Shown here in pieces: positions 19,689 through 31,849 of a stretch of 64,000 nt of DNA. The notes under the pieces are model-generated. The model made no database searches and was not told where the DNA came from. It worked only from the letters and a program-made list of their open reading frames with translations. The DNA comes from Fonsecaea monophora (lineage: Eukaryota > Ascomycota > Eurotiomycetes > Chaetothyriales > Herpotrichiellaceae). The position numbers and the translations under genes are program-made. Within the stretch, counting starts at the first letter, position 1, and each line of letters starts with the position of its first letter. Location of the stretch: NCBI RefSeq assembly GCF_001642475.1, contig NW_019174036.1:46108-110107 (forward strand). The letters are read 5' to 3'.

Positions 19689-21522
19689 CGCGATAGATGC
19701 GGTGTTGAGGATGGCGATGATGACAAACAAGAGACTGGGAGCAAAGCCAATAAGCCGTCCAGACAGGCTGTCTGCCAGATAAGGCTGGCTCTCTGCTCAG
19801 ACGTTTTTGCGCCACGCGGCGGGAGGGCTAGGTCTCAAATGTCAATGCGGTTCAGGCGAGCCAGATTTGGCTTTGAACCCTGCAACCGACTGCCCCGCTA
19901 CTCGTACAATATAGAGTAGGCCGCACTTTGAGCCCTGGCATTCTCTTTCCATGGCGAAAGTGCCCGCACAAGTAGTCGAGATTAGCTCGAGTTGTCTGTT
20001 GATCTGGTCTGGACCCCACAAGAAGCGGCTGGAAAGGCTGGCCCTGGCCTGGCTAGGTGCCAACATCTGATTGATGGACTCATCTTTAGTGTCACATCGC
20101 CTCCGGCAAGACGCCTTGCGCTCAACCGTTCCAGAGTAGTCGGGTACGTGCAGGCAACAACACGGCTGGCCGAGCAGCCTGAGTTTATCATTGGTAAATT
20201 GGTCACACTTTTTCCCTCATCAAAACTGTTTAAGGTTCGAGGCAGTTTTCAGAAAGGTATGTTTTATTTCAACGGTCGTTGCTAGCGTTGGGGCAACACT
20301 CTTGTGGCGGGAATGGATCTGGGAGCAGAGCCGCCTAGTGTATCGATGGGGCTGTTGAGAGCAGGCGAAGTTGATTTCCCGTCAAACAAGGCGCACAGCG
20401 AGCAGGTGATGGTGTTTCAAGGCGTTTCAGAACGGGACGGCTCGACGCCACGAAGCGACGCTCAACAGCGAGAAGAAATGCGAATGGGCAGACAACCCAC
20501 GTGATTTCGGAGGATCGGAACACTTCTTCCGCAGGCGGGATCGGCACGGAACAATGTTCTCCCCGCTTCCGTCGACAGGCCGCGGGTGCATAAGAATTCA
20601 ATACAAAGCTTGATACGAGGTACCAAAGTCATCTTCTTATCAAGCCAATTCAACCCCCACATTCTTCGCTATCCTGTCCCATTCGTATTTTCGATTGTCA
20701 TCTATATTGCCATCACCGCCGGTTTCTGTGGGGCAAGGCAAATCCTTCCGGCTGTCGTTACGGCCCTCTCTCCCCAGATCTGCCAACGAATGCGCATTAT
20801 TCCTTTATGGATCAACGGTTTAACCAACGTATAGCTTCTGACTCGAGTTCCTCCATTAGTCAGAATATCCATCCTTATCTACCTAGCCTCTTGCCGAGAG
20901 ATCATCGTATCGACGCATGAGGAAAGAAGGATCAAGTTCTGGTCCCTGATTCGCATAATGCTTGTGTCTCATGGCACGTTCGTGCTCAGTAAGATGCCAG
21001 GGCGTTTGGCAAAGAGAAATACCGTACGAGCCACAAACAAGGCTATGCCAAAGACCGGAGTGAAGCAACATGAAGCTACACAGATGTGCCAGGTAATGAT
21101 ATCACGTCCATGAGCGCACAATGATCAGGCAACAGTCTCTCCCATCCCAGCTAGTGAGTTCTTTCGGCTCGGTAACCGCGGCCCACGAGATGATCTGCAT
21201 AAATCAACTCAACACAGGAATCGACTGATGCCTGTCTAATCATCTTTACTAGATGTGGCAGGTCGCAGAGTGTCCTCCTCGCATGCAACCTACTAATCTA
21301 AACCAATCATCACCATGCATTGTACATCGGATTTGAACGACTTCTCTAGATGTACCGATATCCAGAACCTCCACAAAGGCTGGGGAAGGTCAAGTTTGGA
21401 GGTCGGATTCACGGATAAACGAGCTGGGATTTGTATACAAAGACCCATGCTTGCCAGTCAGGTCTACAAGACTTTGTCCATCTAATCTACACTAGATTCG
21501 GTGGAGAGTATTGGCGCTCATA
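19689..21522. other. Intergenic region between DUF3433 gene and oxidase gene
   Basis: 1.8 kb between two divergent genes. Short open frames on both strands lack family resemblance, conserved starts or credible splice signals. It presumably contains both promoters; no repeat or RNA gene recognised. Confidence 0.5.
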
Positions 21523-23848
21523 ATGGCCCGTCAACTATTGCTGTCAGTCTTGATTTTGCCATGTGTACTGGCTGTCTCTTTGCCAGTGAAGCTGCACTTG
21601 AAGCGAGCTGTTGACTCGAGTCTTGCCAATATCCACGTGTCCTATGACAAACCCATCACCACAGAGGTCGCGTTCACGTATGGTCCTTGCAAGGCTAAGA
21701 CTCCGGGAGAAGCGCACCATCTTGTTGCCCGGTCCAATTCCTGTGACCACGATAGGCTTTTGTGGAAAGTCCCCGAAGACACTCCCACGGGCCATTGTCT
21801 CTCAGCATGGGACGCAAGACAGAACCTTCTTGGGCGAAGTGCTCCGGTGTCCATTGCACCTAACGCAAAGACCAAGCGCAGACGCCTCAAAAAGCGCCAG
21901 GCCGACTTCTCCATCCAGATGGACAACTCGAGCGGTATTGATGCGGAAGGTCCATGGTTCGACGGAGTAGTTGCCCTCAAGAACAAAGAGATCAGTGCGG
22001 TCAATGTCCAAGAAGCAAAATCCAAAGAAATCGCCATCGTCGGTGCTGGCATGGCTGGTCTCATGACTTGGTTGGCCCTCAACCAATCCGGCATGACAAA
22101 TCTTTCTCTTATCGAAGCAGCTCAGCGGCTGGGCGGAAGGGTCCATACTGCTTACTTCGGCGACCCAAGTGAGAGACAGTATCAAGAAATGGGCCCAATG
22201 CGTTTCCCACTATCGTACACGTCATCTGAGACGAACCAGACGATCCAGATCCAAGATCACCGCATTGTTTTTGATCTGGCTGCTGAAGTCAACAGACTGA
22301 ACAATAACAATACCAATTTCACGGTCAATTTCATCAAATGGTACCAAAGTTCGCCAAATGGACTATACTACATTAACGGCGCTCGGAAACCCAACGGTCA
22401 AGTTCCGACGGTGTCAGAAGTGCGAGCGAATGCATCATTGCTTGGGACGACTTCTTCTCAGCCAGACGACCCCAAGCTGGATGCACTTGACGAGCAGCTG
22501 AACGTTATCTACGAAAACGGTAGTTTCATCGACCAGATGGCTCGAAACATATACATGGCGCATAAGACATTCCTAGACCAAGGACTTGGTGGATTGGGTG
22601 GCGACGACTTTTCCGAATTCGCCTATGCTCACAATGTCCTGGGTTATGCGCTGAATGAGACCTTCGTTGAGCTCGGAGGTTCTGGAAGTGAGAGTTTTTG
22701 GGATAATCTCTTTGAATCAATGGTGAGCTGGTGCCTGCCTTTATCCACACTGACAATCTACTCTTGCAGGTTGACACAAGCCACACCATTTTTGAGATCT
22801 GGTCTCGACTGACGGCGCTGACATCTCGTTTTACTTTAGTACTTCTCCGCAACTGACTGGAGGACGATTGATGGTGGCTTGACCCGTCTTCCCAGTGCCT
22901 TTCACCGTACGTACAACTCTCGCGCAGCCTTACAAGGAATGACTAACGTATAGGTAACGCATAGCTCTTGTGGACGATGTGACGTTCATGAATCGCAAGA
23001 TCCAGCGTGTTCAATACAACGAGAGCACCAAGAAGGTGACATTGCAATGGAAGGCCAAACCACTCGACAGTACGTTCCAGAACGCAAGCTATGACCTAGC
23101 GGTCGTGACTGTTCCTATGCCGCTCGTCCGAACCTGGCGTCTCCCGGCGTTCTCGGATCTTCTTAAGACGGCCATCGACAGCTACCCTTACTCCCAAGTA
23201 TGTAAGGTGGCACTCCAGTTCAAGACCCGCTTCTGGGAGCATTTCGAGAACCCCATCTATGGCTCCTGCAGCACGACCACCGATATCCCCGGTATTGGAA
23301 GCATCTGCTACCCAAGCTACGATATCAACTCGACTGGGATGGGGGTCATGCTCGCAAGCTACACATCCTCTGACGACGGGCTGCGCTGGCCGTCGATTCC
23401 GGAGGACGTTCACGTCCAATATGTCGTGGACGCCATGGCCGAGATTCACGGCCCTGTGGTCTACGAGCAGTATACTGGGGCCTTCAACCGGCGCTGCTGG
23501 GTGCTGGATCAGTACGAGACCATTAGCTGGGCTAGCCCGGACATTGGAATGAGGAAGGCGTTCATCCCGGCCTTTTTCAAGACGGAGCAGGGTATCATTA
23601 TGAGCGGCGAAGGGACCAGCTATACCAGCTCTTGGATCTCGAGTGCTCTGGAGAGTGGCGTTCGAGCGAGTGTCCAGCTCCTTCTTGAGTTGGGCCTGGT
23701 CGACGAAGCAAAAGCCGTAAGTACAGCATTTCCTGGGCTACCCGAAAAACTCTTCTATGTCTCTTGTCATTTGTCATCTCCCAAGCCAGACTAACAGAGG
23801 TCCCAACAGGTAACCGAGAAGTGGATGGCCAGATGGATTGACATATAG
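21523..23848 (+). CDS. Secreted L-amino-acid oxidase (flavin amine oxidase family)
   Basis: Four exons: 21523-22722, 22840-22906, 22965-23716, 23810-23848; 685 residues. Intron 1 is 117 nt and contains a decoy CAG; only the later TTTAG keeps frame and gives YFSATDWRTIDGGLTRLPSAFH, a family hallmark. Intron 2 joins to PLVDDVTFMNRKI. The N-terminus (MARQLLLSVLILPCVLAVS) is a signal peptide. The FAD-binding fingerprint IAIVGAGMAGLMTW lies at about residues 170-183, followed by RLGGRVHT, and the C-terminal flavin motif GEGTSYTSSWISSALESGVR is present. Many Asn-X-Ser/Thr sites fit secretion. Such enzymes oxidise amino acids to 2-oxo acids, ammonia and H2O2, for nitrogen scavenging or antimicrobial peroxide. 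The first 150 residues before the flavin fold are typical of mould LAAOs. Substrate range is not readable. Confidence 0.88.
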
Positions 23849-24716
23849 ATCCCGAGTAGGGTAGGACAGGGAATCGGATATCAGATATCGCCGCGATCGC
23901 CAGCCGCTCAGGTGGTTTCTTTCCTGCCCATATACCGAGCAGTATCAGGCGTGAAGACGAGGCTCAATCACATACGTCGATGATGATCATCTATCAGATT
24001 TTACAGCGCGCTTCTCCTCGCCTTCCCTTCTCTTTCACTTCCATATTCCCTTGTCTTTTATTCCCATCTCAGATTTAAGCGCGAATGAGTCTCGCTCACT
24101 CATTCTCTGGCTATTATCTTTGACTGCGTCGTTTCTTTGTCAATTTCACGGGTATGTCGTCCACTCAAGGTCCAAGCCCTCCCTCGAGCCTCAGGAGACT
24201 TGGAGGACTCGTTCGCGAAGTATTAAATCCGTGAGATTTCCTACTACGTACGTGAATGACGAAATCTAGAAGAGGTCACAAGGGCAAAAGGGGTCATACT
24301 GTGGCGTGAAATACAACTGGTTGGCTACACGGTGTTTGTTCATGTCATGTCGTGGACTTGGAGTTTTTCTCCCTTGGGTAGACATTTACAGTCTCGAGAC
24401 AGGTAGCTATTGTGGATCCGGTGGAGGGAGACTTGTGTGTCCATGGACCAAGAGATGCTTCTGATCTTGTGGGTCTTGTGCGTGTCGAGGTCGGATATTA
24501 TATTGAGGAGAACCTGTCAAGCTTTTCAGCTCCCAGCCAAGGCTATTTGACAGGTTGACAGGTTGAGATTTCTCTCCCTCGAGAGGTCCTTGCTTATCTC
24601 ATGCGGTCCGTGCGCCTCAGAACGGGATCTGCTTCTCCAGATGGAAGTCCTGTGGCTCTTGTCGACCTAGGAACCCCGAGGCCTGTCGCGTGTTTGCCAT
24701 TCAAAGGAAAGAGACA
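23849..24716. other. Intergenic region with no recognised gene
   Basis: Contains the oxidase 3' region and the P450 promoter. A short tandem, CAGGTTGACAGGTTGA, lies near 24550. Nothing else was recognised. Confidence 0.5.
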
Positions 24717-26537
24717 ATGTCGGGAGACGACACGACATCGAGGGCGAGCATGTTCCTGCCCCTACTCCTGCCCCTGCTGCTATGCCCGTTCTTCTTCATC
24801 CTTTACCCAGGCGTCAACAAGCTGGTCGCTTACAAGGTAAGATCTCCAAGACGTGAGGGAGTAAGAGGTTGTTTGATTCTGAGCAACTACAGAGAGATTC
24901 GGCGCTTGCCCATCGCATGCATTGCATGCCACCTCCAGAGCTCCCGAACAAATGGCCCCTGGGGATCGATTGGGTGCGTGGATTATGGACCTCGAATGCT
25001 GAAGGTCGTCTTCTGCCGTTCCTCTGCTCCATCGCAAAGGACTATGAGCCTCGCAATATGCTTTCTCAATACCTGCTCTTTGGCCCTCGTACCTTTCACA
25101 TCCTCGAACCCCGGAATCTAGAGGCCGTCTTGTCATCAAACTTTGCAGGTGAGTCGCCATTCGAGGAAAGGCCATCGGTTGCTCGCTCGTTCATTTGGGT
25201 ACATGTGTCTGATGCGTGCCAAATAGATTACGGCTTTGGAGTCCGCGCAGAGATTTTCGCTCCTCTCCTGGGCCGGGGTATATTTACGCAAGAGGGTGCT
25301 GCCTGGAAACATTCCCGGGAACTTTTGCGCAAGCAATTTGTCCGAGCACAGTATCAGAATCTCAGCCACTTCCAAGAACATGTTGACAATCTGTTGAGCC
25401 GTCTCCCGGATCAGGGAGTGGTTGATCTGCAACCCTTATTCTTTAGCCTCACCTTGGACACAACTACTGCTCTGTTGATGGGAAAGTCGGTCTACAGCCT
25501 GAGAGCAGATATCGATCAAGACGCCGAAAATCGAGACTTCTCCAAGAGCTTCAATCTGGCCCAAGAAGGGCTTGCAAAGCGGTTCCGCATCGCTCCATGG
25601 CACACTTTGTATAACCCACCAGCCTTTCGGCGAGCTTGCAAAACTGTCCACGCCTATGTGGAACGTTACATCGAGCAGAGGCATATCTCCAACGAGAAGA
25701 GCCAAGACGCGTACAGCTTCATTGACCAGATAGCCAATGAGTCGAAAAGCCGAACCGAGCTGAGAGACCAGCTTCTGAACGTCCTTCTCGCAGGTCGGGA
25801 TACGACGGCCTGTTGTTTGTCGTGGACATTGTAAGATTTGTTCTCTGACCCATCAATCAAATCGCATCAGCACGCTGAAAGTTGTCATGGGACCAAGTCG
25901 TCTTCTTGTTCGCCATCCTCAGGTTATGAAACGCCTGCGAGCAGAAGTTACCACTGTCATGGGCGACGGTATACATCCGTCGAGAGAACAGCTCCGTAAA
26001 ATGCCGTTCCTCGCGTGCGTCATCAAGGAGAGTGAGTTGCATGATTGAAGTCTGCAGGGTATGTTTGTCTCAGCTGGCTAATGAATCCCAGGTCTTCGCT
26101 TATATCCGCCAGTGCCTCTGAACAACCGGCAGGCTATCAAAACGACCCTCTTACCAACGGGTGGAGGACCTGACGGGAAGCAAATGATTCTGGTCAGAAA
26201 AGGTGAAGTAGTCGTGTTCTCACAGTACGTCAATTCCCGTGTAAAGAGCATATACGGGTCGGACGCAGACGACTTTCGCCCCGAAAGGTGGGAGGACAAC
26301 GGACTCGCAAAGATTGGCTGGGCATATTTCCCCTTTAACGGCGGACCGAGACAGTGTCTGGGCGAAGATTTTGCACTTATGGAAGTCTCGTATACCATAG
26401 TGAGGCTGCTTCAGGCATGTTCCAGCCTTGATTTGCCGGACGGCGAGATCGTTGAACGTCTAGGCCAGGAGAAACAAAGGTTGACGCTCGTTTTGTCAAG
26501 CGCCGACGGCTGTAGGGTCAAGTACGTCCGACGATAG
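24717..26537 (+). CDS. Cytochrome P450, CYP52 (alkane/fatty-acid hydroxylase) type
   Basis: Five exons: 24717-24836, 24893-25148, 25227-25830, 25898-26031, 26092-26537; 519 residues. Exon 1 encodes a membrane anchor (FLPLLLPLLLCPFFFILYP). After the first join, RDSALAHRMHCMPPPELPNK and PLGIDWV match the start of CYP52-like enzymes. I-helix LLAGRDTTACCLSWTF is completed across intron 3 and continues RLLVRHPQVMKRLRAEV; E-x-x-R is KESLRLYPPVPLN, across intron 4; the PERF region is FRPERW; the heme loop is FNGGPRQCLG with Cys460. All key residues are intact. CYP52 relatives hydroxylate the terminal carbon of alkanes and fatty acids in the ER with CPR. Intron 2 (78 nt) has no stop and keeps frame, so its retention would insert 26 residues. 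Confidence 0.9.
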
Positions 26538-27046
26538 CAGATCTTTTGCGAGAATGTTGCTTGAATGTTCCATTGGCCGAGAGACAGCCTGACAGAGCTT
26601 CTGTAGCGCTTATTGTAGCTCGTAGTGGCTCGCAAAGGACTACATTCTGCAGCCAGGATAGACTTAGGATAGGTCGCTGGGTATTTTGTCCATTTGCTGG
26701 GCTGACAAGGGCTGGCTTCAGAAGGAGCTGACCTCGACCCAAGACCTTGTTGCAGAACTTAGAGGCTGGGTGGAAGCTGATTGTCTCTTCACCCTGGTCG
26801 ACCTCGATAGCCGGCGTCTAAGCCTCATAATAACCTTCGAGGCGTCAATCGAGAATCATGCGGTGTGCACGCTTCTGTCTCAGTCGTCCAGACACAAAGC
26901 GGTCCAGTTCCAGGTCAGGGAGTCCTACCTGCTGCCTACTCCGCTGCCTACCAGAGGTTATAAAAGTTTCGAGCTGTCCTTCCAGTATTCAAGTACCTTC
27001 TCACTAACGCATGAGCTTAAAGCAGAATTGACGGGAAGTAGTCCAC
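26538..27046. other. Intergenic region
   Basis: About 500 bases between the P450 stop and the hydrolase ATG on the same strand. A TATAAAAG-like sequence lies near 26959, about 90 bases before the ATG, and could serve as a core promoter. Confidence 0.4.
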
Positions 27047-28302
27047 ATGGGCCCGAATATACCAGAACAACAGGTGTTTGGGTTTCGCGAACTGTATCGA
27101 CCTCAAACGGAAGAGCCCGAAGTAGAGTACGTGAGATTGAGCCGGATATCCCGAGCCATTTCCTATTGTTTTAGTATACTGAGATGGACAGTATCGTCGC
27201 CGTACACGGTCTCAATGGCCACGCCATCAACACCTGGACTGCAGAGAATCCTAGAAAGGGAGACGAGCCCATCTGCTGGTTGAAGCACCAAGATTTCCTT
27301 CCAAAATATATCAGCCGTGCAAGGGTGTTGACCTGGGGTTACAACGCGAATATCTCGTCCCTGAAAGGACCAACAAGCTCGGATCGGATACTCCAACATG
27401 CCCAAAGCTTGGTGCAACAGTTGCAGGGGGACAGAACTGTGAGCAGATCCTGCAGTTGCCCGGACATGGCACGAAATCCGATTGCTGACTGCAATTTTCC
27501 AGCTGAATGGTACCAGCGAGAAGCCCATAATATTTGTTTGCCACTCTCTCGGAGGCATCGTTGTCAAGAGGGTAGGTTAAACCGCTGCTGTGGCTATCCC
27601 TCATCCATATTTGCTGATCAAGGTTGACATGTCCAGGCACTGGCATATTCAGAAAGTCGGGCAGGACCGAAAAACTCGCATCTTCGTTCCATCTTCACCT
27701 GTACCTATGGTATCATTTTCTTCGGTACCCCACACAATGGTTCAAGCAAGGCACAGCTTCTCAATAGCCTACAAAAGGTCACGAGGTTGACAATCCCGAA
27801 GAGGATACTGCGTATTGAATCAAATTTGTCAAAGGCCCTTGAGGAAGAGTCGGAAACGCTGCAAAACATCACGGATCAATTCGTCGCCCTGATGTCAAAC
27901 TTCCATCTCATGTTTTTGTGGGAACAGGAACGCACTTCGATCCCTGGATTGGGTGCCTCGTACATTGTGGATGAAAGCAGTGCTGCTCCTGGCCTTCCCG
28001 ATGTTGAGCGCTGCGGTATTGCGGCAGACCACCGAGAAATGTGCCGCTTTGTCAGTAGTAGCGATCAGGGTTTCCTCACTGTTGTTGACGCCTTACAGCG
28101 ATATAGTCGAGCAGCACCAGAAGAGATAAAGACCAGGCATGCGCAAGAACTGTGGTTATTGAAGGCCAAGCAGCAGGGGGAGATTATGGGACTGATGAGG
28201 ACGTTGGGCGGGCCACCAGTGCGACCGAATGGTCTGCTACCATTCCCTGTTGACGAGAATGCCTCTTCTGAGGCGCGATTTCTCAACCAGCGAGAGCAAT
28301 GA
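27047..28302 (+). CDS. Stand-alone SERAC1/LipA-like alpha/beta hydrolase
   Basis: Four exons: 27047-27130, 27175-27438, 27503-27571, 27637-28302; 360 residues. Strand-loop DSIVAVHGLNGHAINTW is the oxyanion-side start of the fold; the nucleophile elbow is FVCHSLGGIVVKR (Ser131); FFGTPHNGS follows after intron 3; the triad His is ADHREMCRF (His271). The catalytic set therefore looks intact. In moulds this SERAC1-like module is most often the N-terminal domain of NACHT or NB-ARC proteins with ankyrin, TPR or WD repeats; here the protein stops about 85 residues after the His with no NTPase domain. The acceptor of intron 1 is uncertain (27174 or 27183), changing three residues. Substrate unknown; lipid or ester hydrolysis is inferred. 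Confidence 0.8.
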
Positions 28303-28610
28303 GTGGGATAGACCGGACACAATGGGTAATCACAGTAGGACCAACGAGGACGGGGGAGGGGAAATTGGTGTAACTTGATGATGACTGGCTCAGTCTGGCT
28401 GCGCTGATCAACAAACTGCGGAATGACATTGTGCGGGGAAGAATCTTTCCCGGCGAATTTTCCCAGAACAGAAGCCAAACATCATTCACTGTTGTCCTGC
28501 TGTTGTTCACACCCAAACAAGACGCCGATATTCATGTCGTTTCTTCTTAGAGGCAGTGCTCTAACTCGCAACTGAACACGCCGCAGTGTCTGCGCCTCCC
28601 CACTGCTGAG

Positions 28611-29927
28611 ATGTCATTACCTCCAGAGCGCATCAGCGTGAAGCGCAGGAGACAGGAGGAACCTGTCGAGGCACTATGTATTTCCCACTGCCATCTACAC
28701 CCTCAGAGTAAGAGCTAATCCAATCCCACCAGACCTCGAACACGGCAATGGCCCAGACAAAAAGCGGAGAGTCACGGAATTCTACTTTAAACGCGTCCAG
28801 CCCAATGTGATTGCCCCCATTTCTCAGCGAGTAACCAGCCCTCAAGCGGTGTGGTCAGAGCCTACTGCTCCTGGTATTCCTCCCATTCGTCTCAGCTCAC
28901 CGAGCGATCTGAAAAAAGATCCCAAGGAGTCCCGGGAATCTCCCGCTGAAGAAGATGTTGCAACACAAGAGGACTGTAGGAAAGCGTCTGAGAACAACGC
29001 CGAGGATCCCGGCAGCAGTTCAGCTCCTCCAAACACGCCTGCCCCAAGTCAAGCACTCCACCAAACACGTCGTTTCCACCTCACTCGTCACCTTTCGTCA
29101 GTGCTTAGTCCAAGCGCTTCTGGTGGGATTCGCAAACCCAAGAACTTCATTCGTCCCCCTCTCGCTACCTTTGTTGAAAGACACGCTCCCATCTTCAGCC
29201 ACGAGCAGAATCCGCTGTATCGTCAAAAACCCGTTGATAAGGTGCTGGAAATCCAACGAGATGACGGGGTAGGGGTTTCAGAATCGGACCGAGTCACAGA
29301 ACCGACCCTGGAAGCCTTGAAGGCATCTAGGCGAAGCACGACGAGTACGTTTGTTCAGGCAGGCTCCCGAACAGCTAGGAACGGGACTTCTATCAGAGAC
29401 CATCCAAGCACTTGGGATCTCGAATCTGATCAGCTTGCGGATGAATTGGCTGCCCTTGCGATGGAGCTCGATCCGGATGTGCAGCAAGTGGCCGAAGTGG
29501 TGCTTCCTTCGCCACCTCCCTTGAAACCCCAGGATAATATGATGACTTCTCGTGATCGAGAGGAGGAATACGTCTACGAGACTTATGTCCGCGTGGAGTA
29601 CGATGCTCAGGTCCATGGTCCAGATACTACCACAAGTCTCAACTCCAATTATGGAATACTCGTCATTGACGAAGAAGACGAGGACCTCTGGCAAAAATAC
29701 ATCGATAGTGACGACGACACTGATTGGGACGAAGAGGACTCAAATGGTAAGCAACCGAGATATTCGTAACGTTGACATTCTGACTCTGGACAGCTGAGGA
29801 TAATCCCGCAAATGACTACCCGGAAGAAGAAGTCAGTTCAGACGATGAGTACGGGTATAACCCGTACAAGTATCGTACCTATGGATCTGACCAAGAGGAC
29901 TTCGGCGATGATCATACTTTTCGATAA
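28611..29927 (+). CDS. iwr1: RNA polymerase II nuclear import factor Iwr1
   Basis: Three exons: 28611-28677, 28733-29746, 29794-29927; 404 residues. The first join recreates the characteristic Iwr1 N-terminus: ISVKRRRQEEPVEALYLEH, then KKRRVTEFYFKRV. The middle is disordered. The C-terminus carries the Iwr1 domain, YVYETYVRVEYD, LVIDEEDEDLWQKY, then after intron 2 NDYPEEEVSSDDEYGYNPY. Iwr1 binds assembled RNA polymerase II in the cytoplasm and carries it into the nucleus through its N-terminal bipartite NLS (the KRRR and KKRR clusters). Longer than yeast Iwr1 (353). Convergent with the next gene, 236 bases between stops. Confidence 0.9.
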
Positions 29928-30163
29928 AGACTGGCGATCGTTCCTGGAACCCGTATCAATCAATAATGCAACCGCAAAAACCCAGATCACCGCCGACGAG
30001 GACACTAAGCCGTCCTGCTCTACTCATTACCACGCGAAACCACCAAACCTGAATCCTAAAATGACTTCTCATGGAACTTTGGAGACCACCCCATCAATGC
30101 CTACCATGATTGTCATCACGATATAACACTGGACAATAAAGCTCCCACTCATATCTTGTTCTC

Positions 30164-30721
30164 CTAGGCACAAATCTTGTAAGTCGGATTTCGGCAGTCA
30201 TCTGTGGCAAAACACGGCAGAGGAGGTCTCGATTGATCCTCTGGTCGCATCCAGGCAAATCGCTCGGCGGTTCTGTCCACCACTCCAAACCTGCCGACAA
30301 GGTCTCCTCGATATCTGCGTCCGGATTTTGCTTGTTCTCTCACTTTTTCGACCTTTGCTTCGTGGAGAACGCGATAGAATTTGCATTGGAGTCCAGATTT
30401 CTTTCTGACTTCGCCAAACTGACGGAGGAACTCTCTTTCGACGTCGTCCCAGGCTTCCTTCAGGTCTGTTCGGTGATACCAAATGAAATATCGTTGCTCA
30501 TTTGTGTATTTCTTGCAGCCCCGACGAGGACGTCTGCGCTTTCGCCCCGCGATCGATGACTCAAAAGAGCTAGCGGACGTGGCCTCGCTTGGACAATAGT
30601 CGGTGAAGTCTCTGCTGTCCGTGCCATCGTCTATTGACTGGACCTCGTTGGGTTGGCTTGTCTGGTCGTCGGTCTTTTGTTCCTCGTCTTGACTATCGTT
30701 CAAGACTGATGCAATGCTCAT
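30164..30721 (-). CDS. Small SANT/Myb-like domain protein, function unknown
   Basis: A single exon. I chose ATG 30721 (MSIASVLNDSQDEEQK), giving 185 residues, because MSI-x-S-hydrophobic-LN starts recur in this mould family; an in-frame ATG at 30784 would add 21 residues. After an acidic low-complexity N-terminus comes a basic patch (RKRRRPRRGCKKYT) leading into EQRYFIWYHRTDLKEAWDDV, EREFLRQFGE and GLQCKFYRVLHEAKV, a compact helical domain with spaced aromatics like a Myb/SANT fold. Similar short proteins are widespread in Eurotiomycetes and Dothideomycetes without known function. A nuclear, DNA-binding role is inferred from the basic patch and fold resemblance only. Confidence 0.7.
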   Translation of the reverse strand: MSIASVLNDSQDEEQKTDDQTSQPNEVQSIDDGTDSRDFTDYCPSEATSASSFESSIAGRKRRRPRRGCKKYTNEQRYFIWYHRTDLKEAWDDVEREFLRQFGEVRKKSGLQCKFYRVLHEAKVEKVREQAKSGRRYRGDLVGRFGVVDRTAERFAWMRPEDQSRPPLPCFATDDCRNPTYKICA

Positions 30722-31849
30722 TTTATCGAGCCTCCCACGGACTCTCTGTACCCCGTGGTCATGATCGCGTGGAGAACAAGACATTTGGGCTGTGCTTTCA
30801 ATCCAGGAGAACCAGGCAGATTGATCAGACTTGGGAAAGTGAGAAGGAATCGATAAGGAGGGGAGAGACAATGATCCTTCTGTTTTGAGGAGAGGAGCAC
30901 AAGAAACGCAGCAGAATCCATGGCGGTCAACGCAGCGACCTTAATAGGCCCTCAAGTCGACCCGACAGAGTGGTTCACGCCAGCGTGATGCATACAACTT
31001 GTATTTCTGAGGTATCGCCAGGAGTCTGCGACGTACAGCAATCCAGGCTGGACGGCCATACGCCAGACTAGGCCCAAAGATGAACGGCCTCCGACCCCGA
31101 GGAGTAGGAAGTCCGAACAGTCTACCCGACAGATCAGGGATCTGGTGCACACCAATATGAACGTAACAGTATTTCGGACCGGCGCCTCTCAATCACCAGG
31201 TTCCATTTTTTGTGGCCTTGTAAGGCAGTCCAGCGTGGAGTCTCCACAATTTACGAGCGATACGACGAAGACAGACATCAAAACTTGCCTGGTAGGCAGG
31301 TTCTTTCGCACACTGGAGAGTTTCTGCATCTCTTTCCAATGGGTATGTCCTTATTCTCGACTATCCCGTCTTCAGTCTCGCGGTGATTGTGGAGCAACAG
31401 GGCACGGGCCATGAGGCCATCACCTCGTAAAGGCTGATCAATCAGAGCAGAAAGCTACTCTCCACAGTGCTCTAGGAGCCCGAAACCCCTAGCTTGTTAC
31501 ACGAACAAACAATGTGGCGAGTATCTCAGCCTAGCGTTCGCTGCCGAAGAGGACGACGGTGGCAGTCTCTCTGCAGCTGCTGTTGGATCCGAAAAATCGA
31601 GTGCAGACGACAGGTCACACAGGGCTTTAGAGAGCCAATAGACCCTTGTACGGGATCAGGGAGGCTAGCATCCGCAACCGACAGTCGCGTCGCTCTGATT
31701 GCATGAGTGGAACACATTGCATGCGGCAGCCTCCTGGACATGTGCCGACTCCACTCAACTAACTTGACTGCCCGCATTGCATCTAGGTCATCTGCTCTTC
31801 ATCCTCAGCGAGTTCCCTAGATTGGCACCACAAGGACCGCGCATGCAGA
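30722..31849. other. Intergenic region, possibly the 5' part of the decayed gene
   Basis: Apart from the single protein-like piece near 31505-31640, no frame is convincing. The promoter of the SANT-like gene is at its left edge. Confidence 0.35.

Noticed and set aside
22770..22801. Extra exon in the oxidase after the first CAG (VDTSHTIFEIW)
   Set aside because: Using it breaks the frame before YFSATDW; skipping it as part of one 117-nt intron restores the conserved protein.
21523..28302. A secondary-metabolite gene cluster
   Set aside because: No PKS, NRPS, terpene cyclase or cluster regulator is present; an oxidase, a P450 and a hydrolase alone do not establish one.
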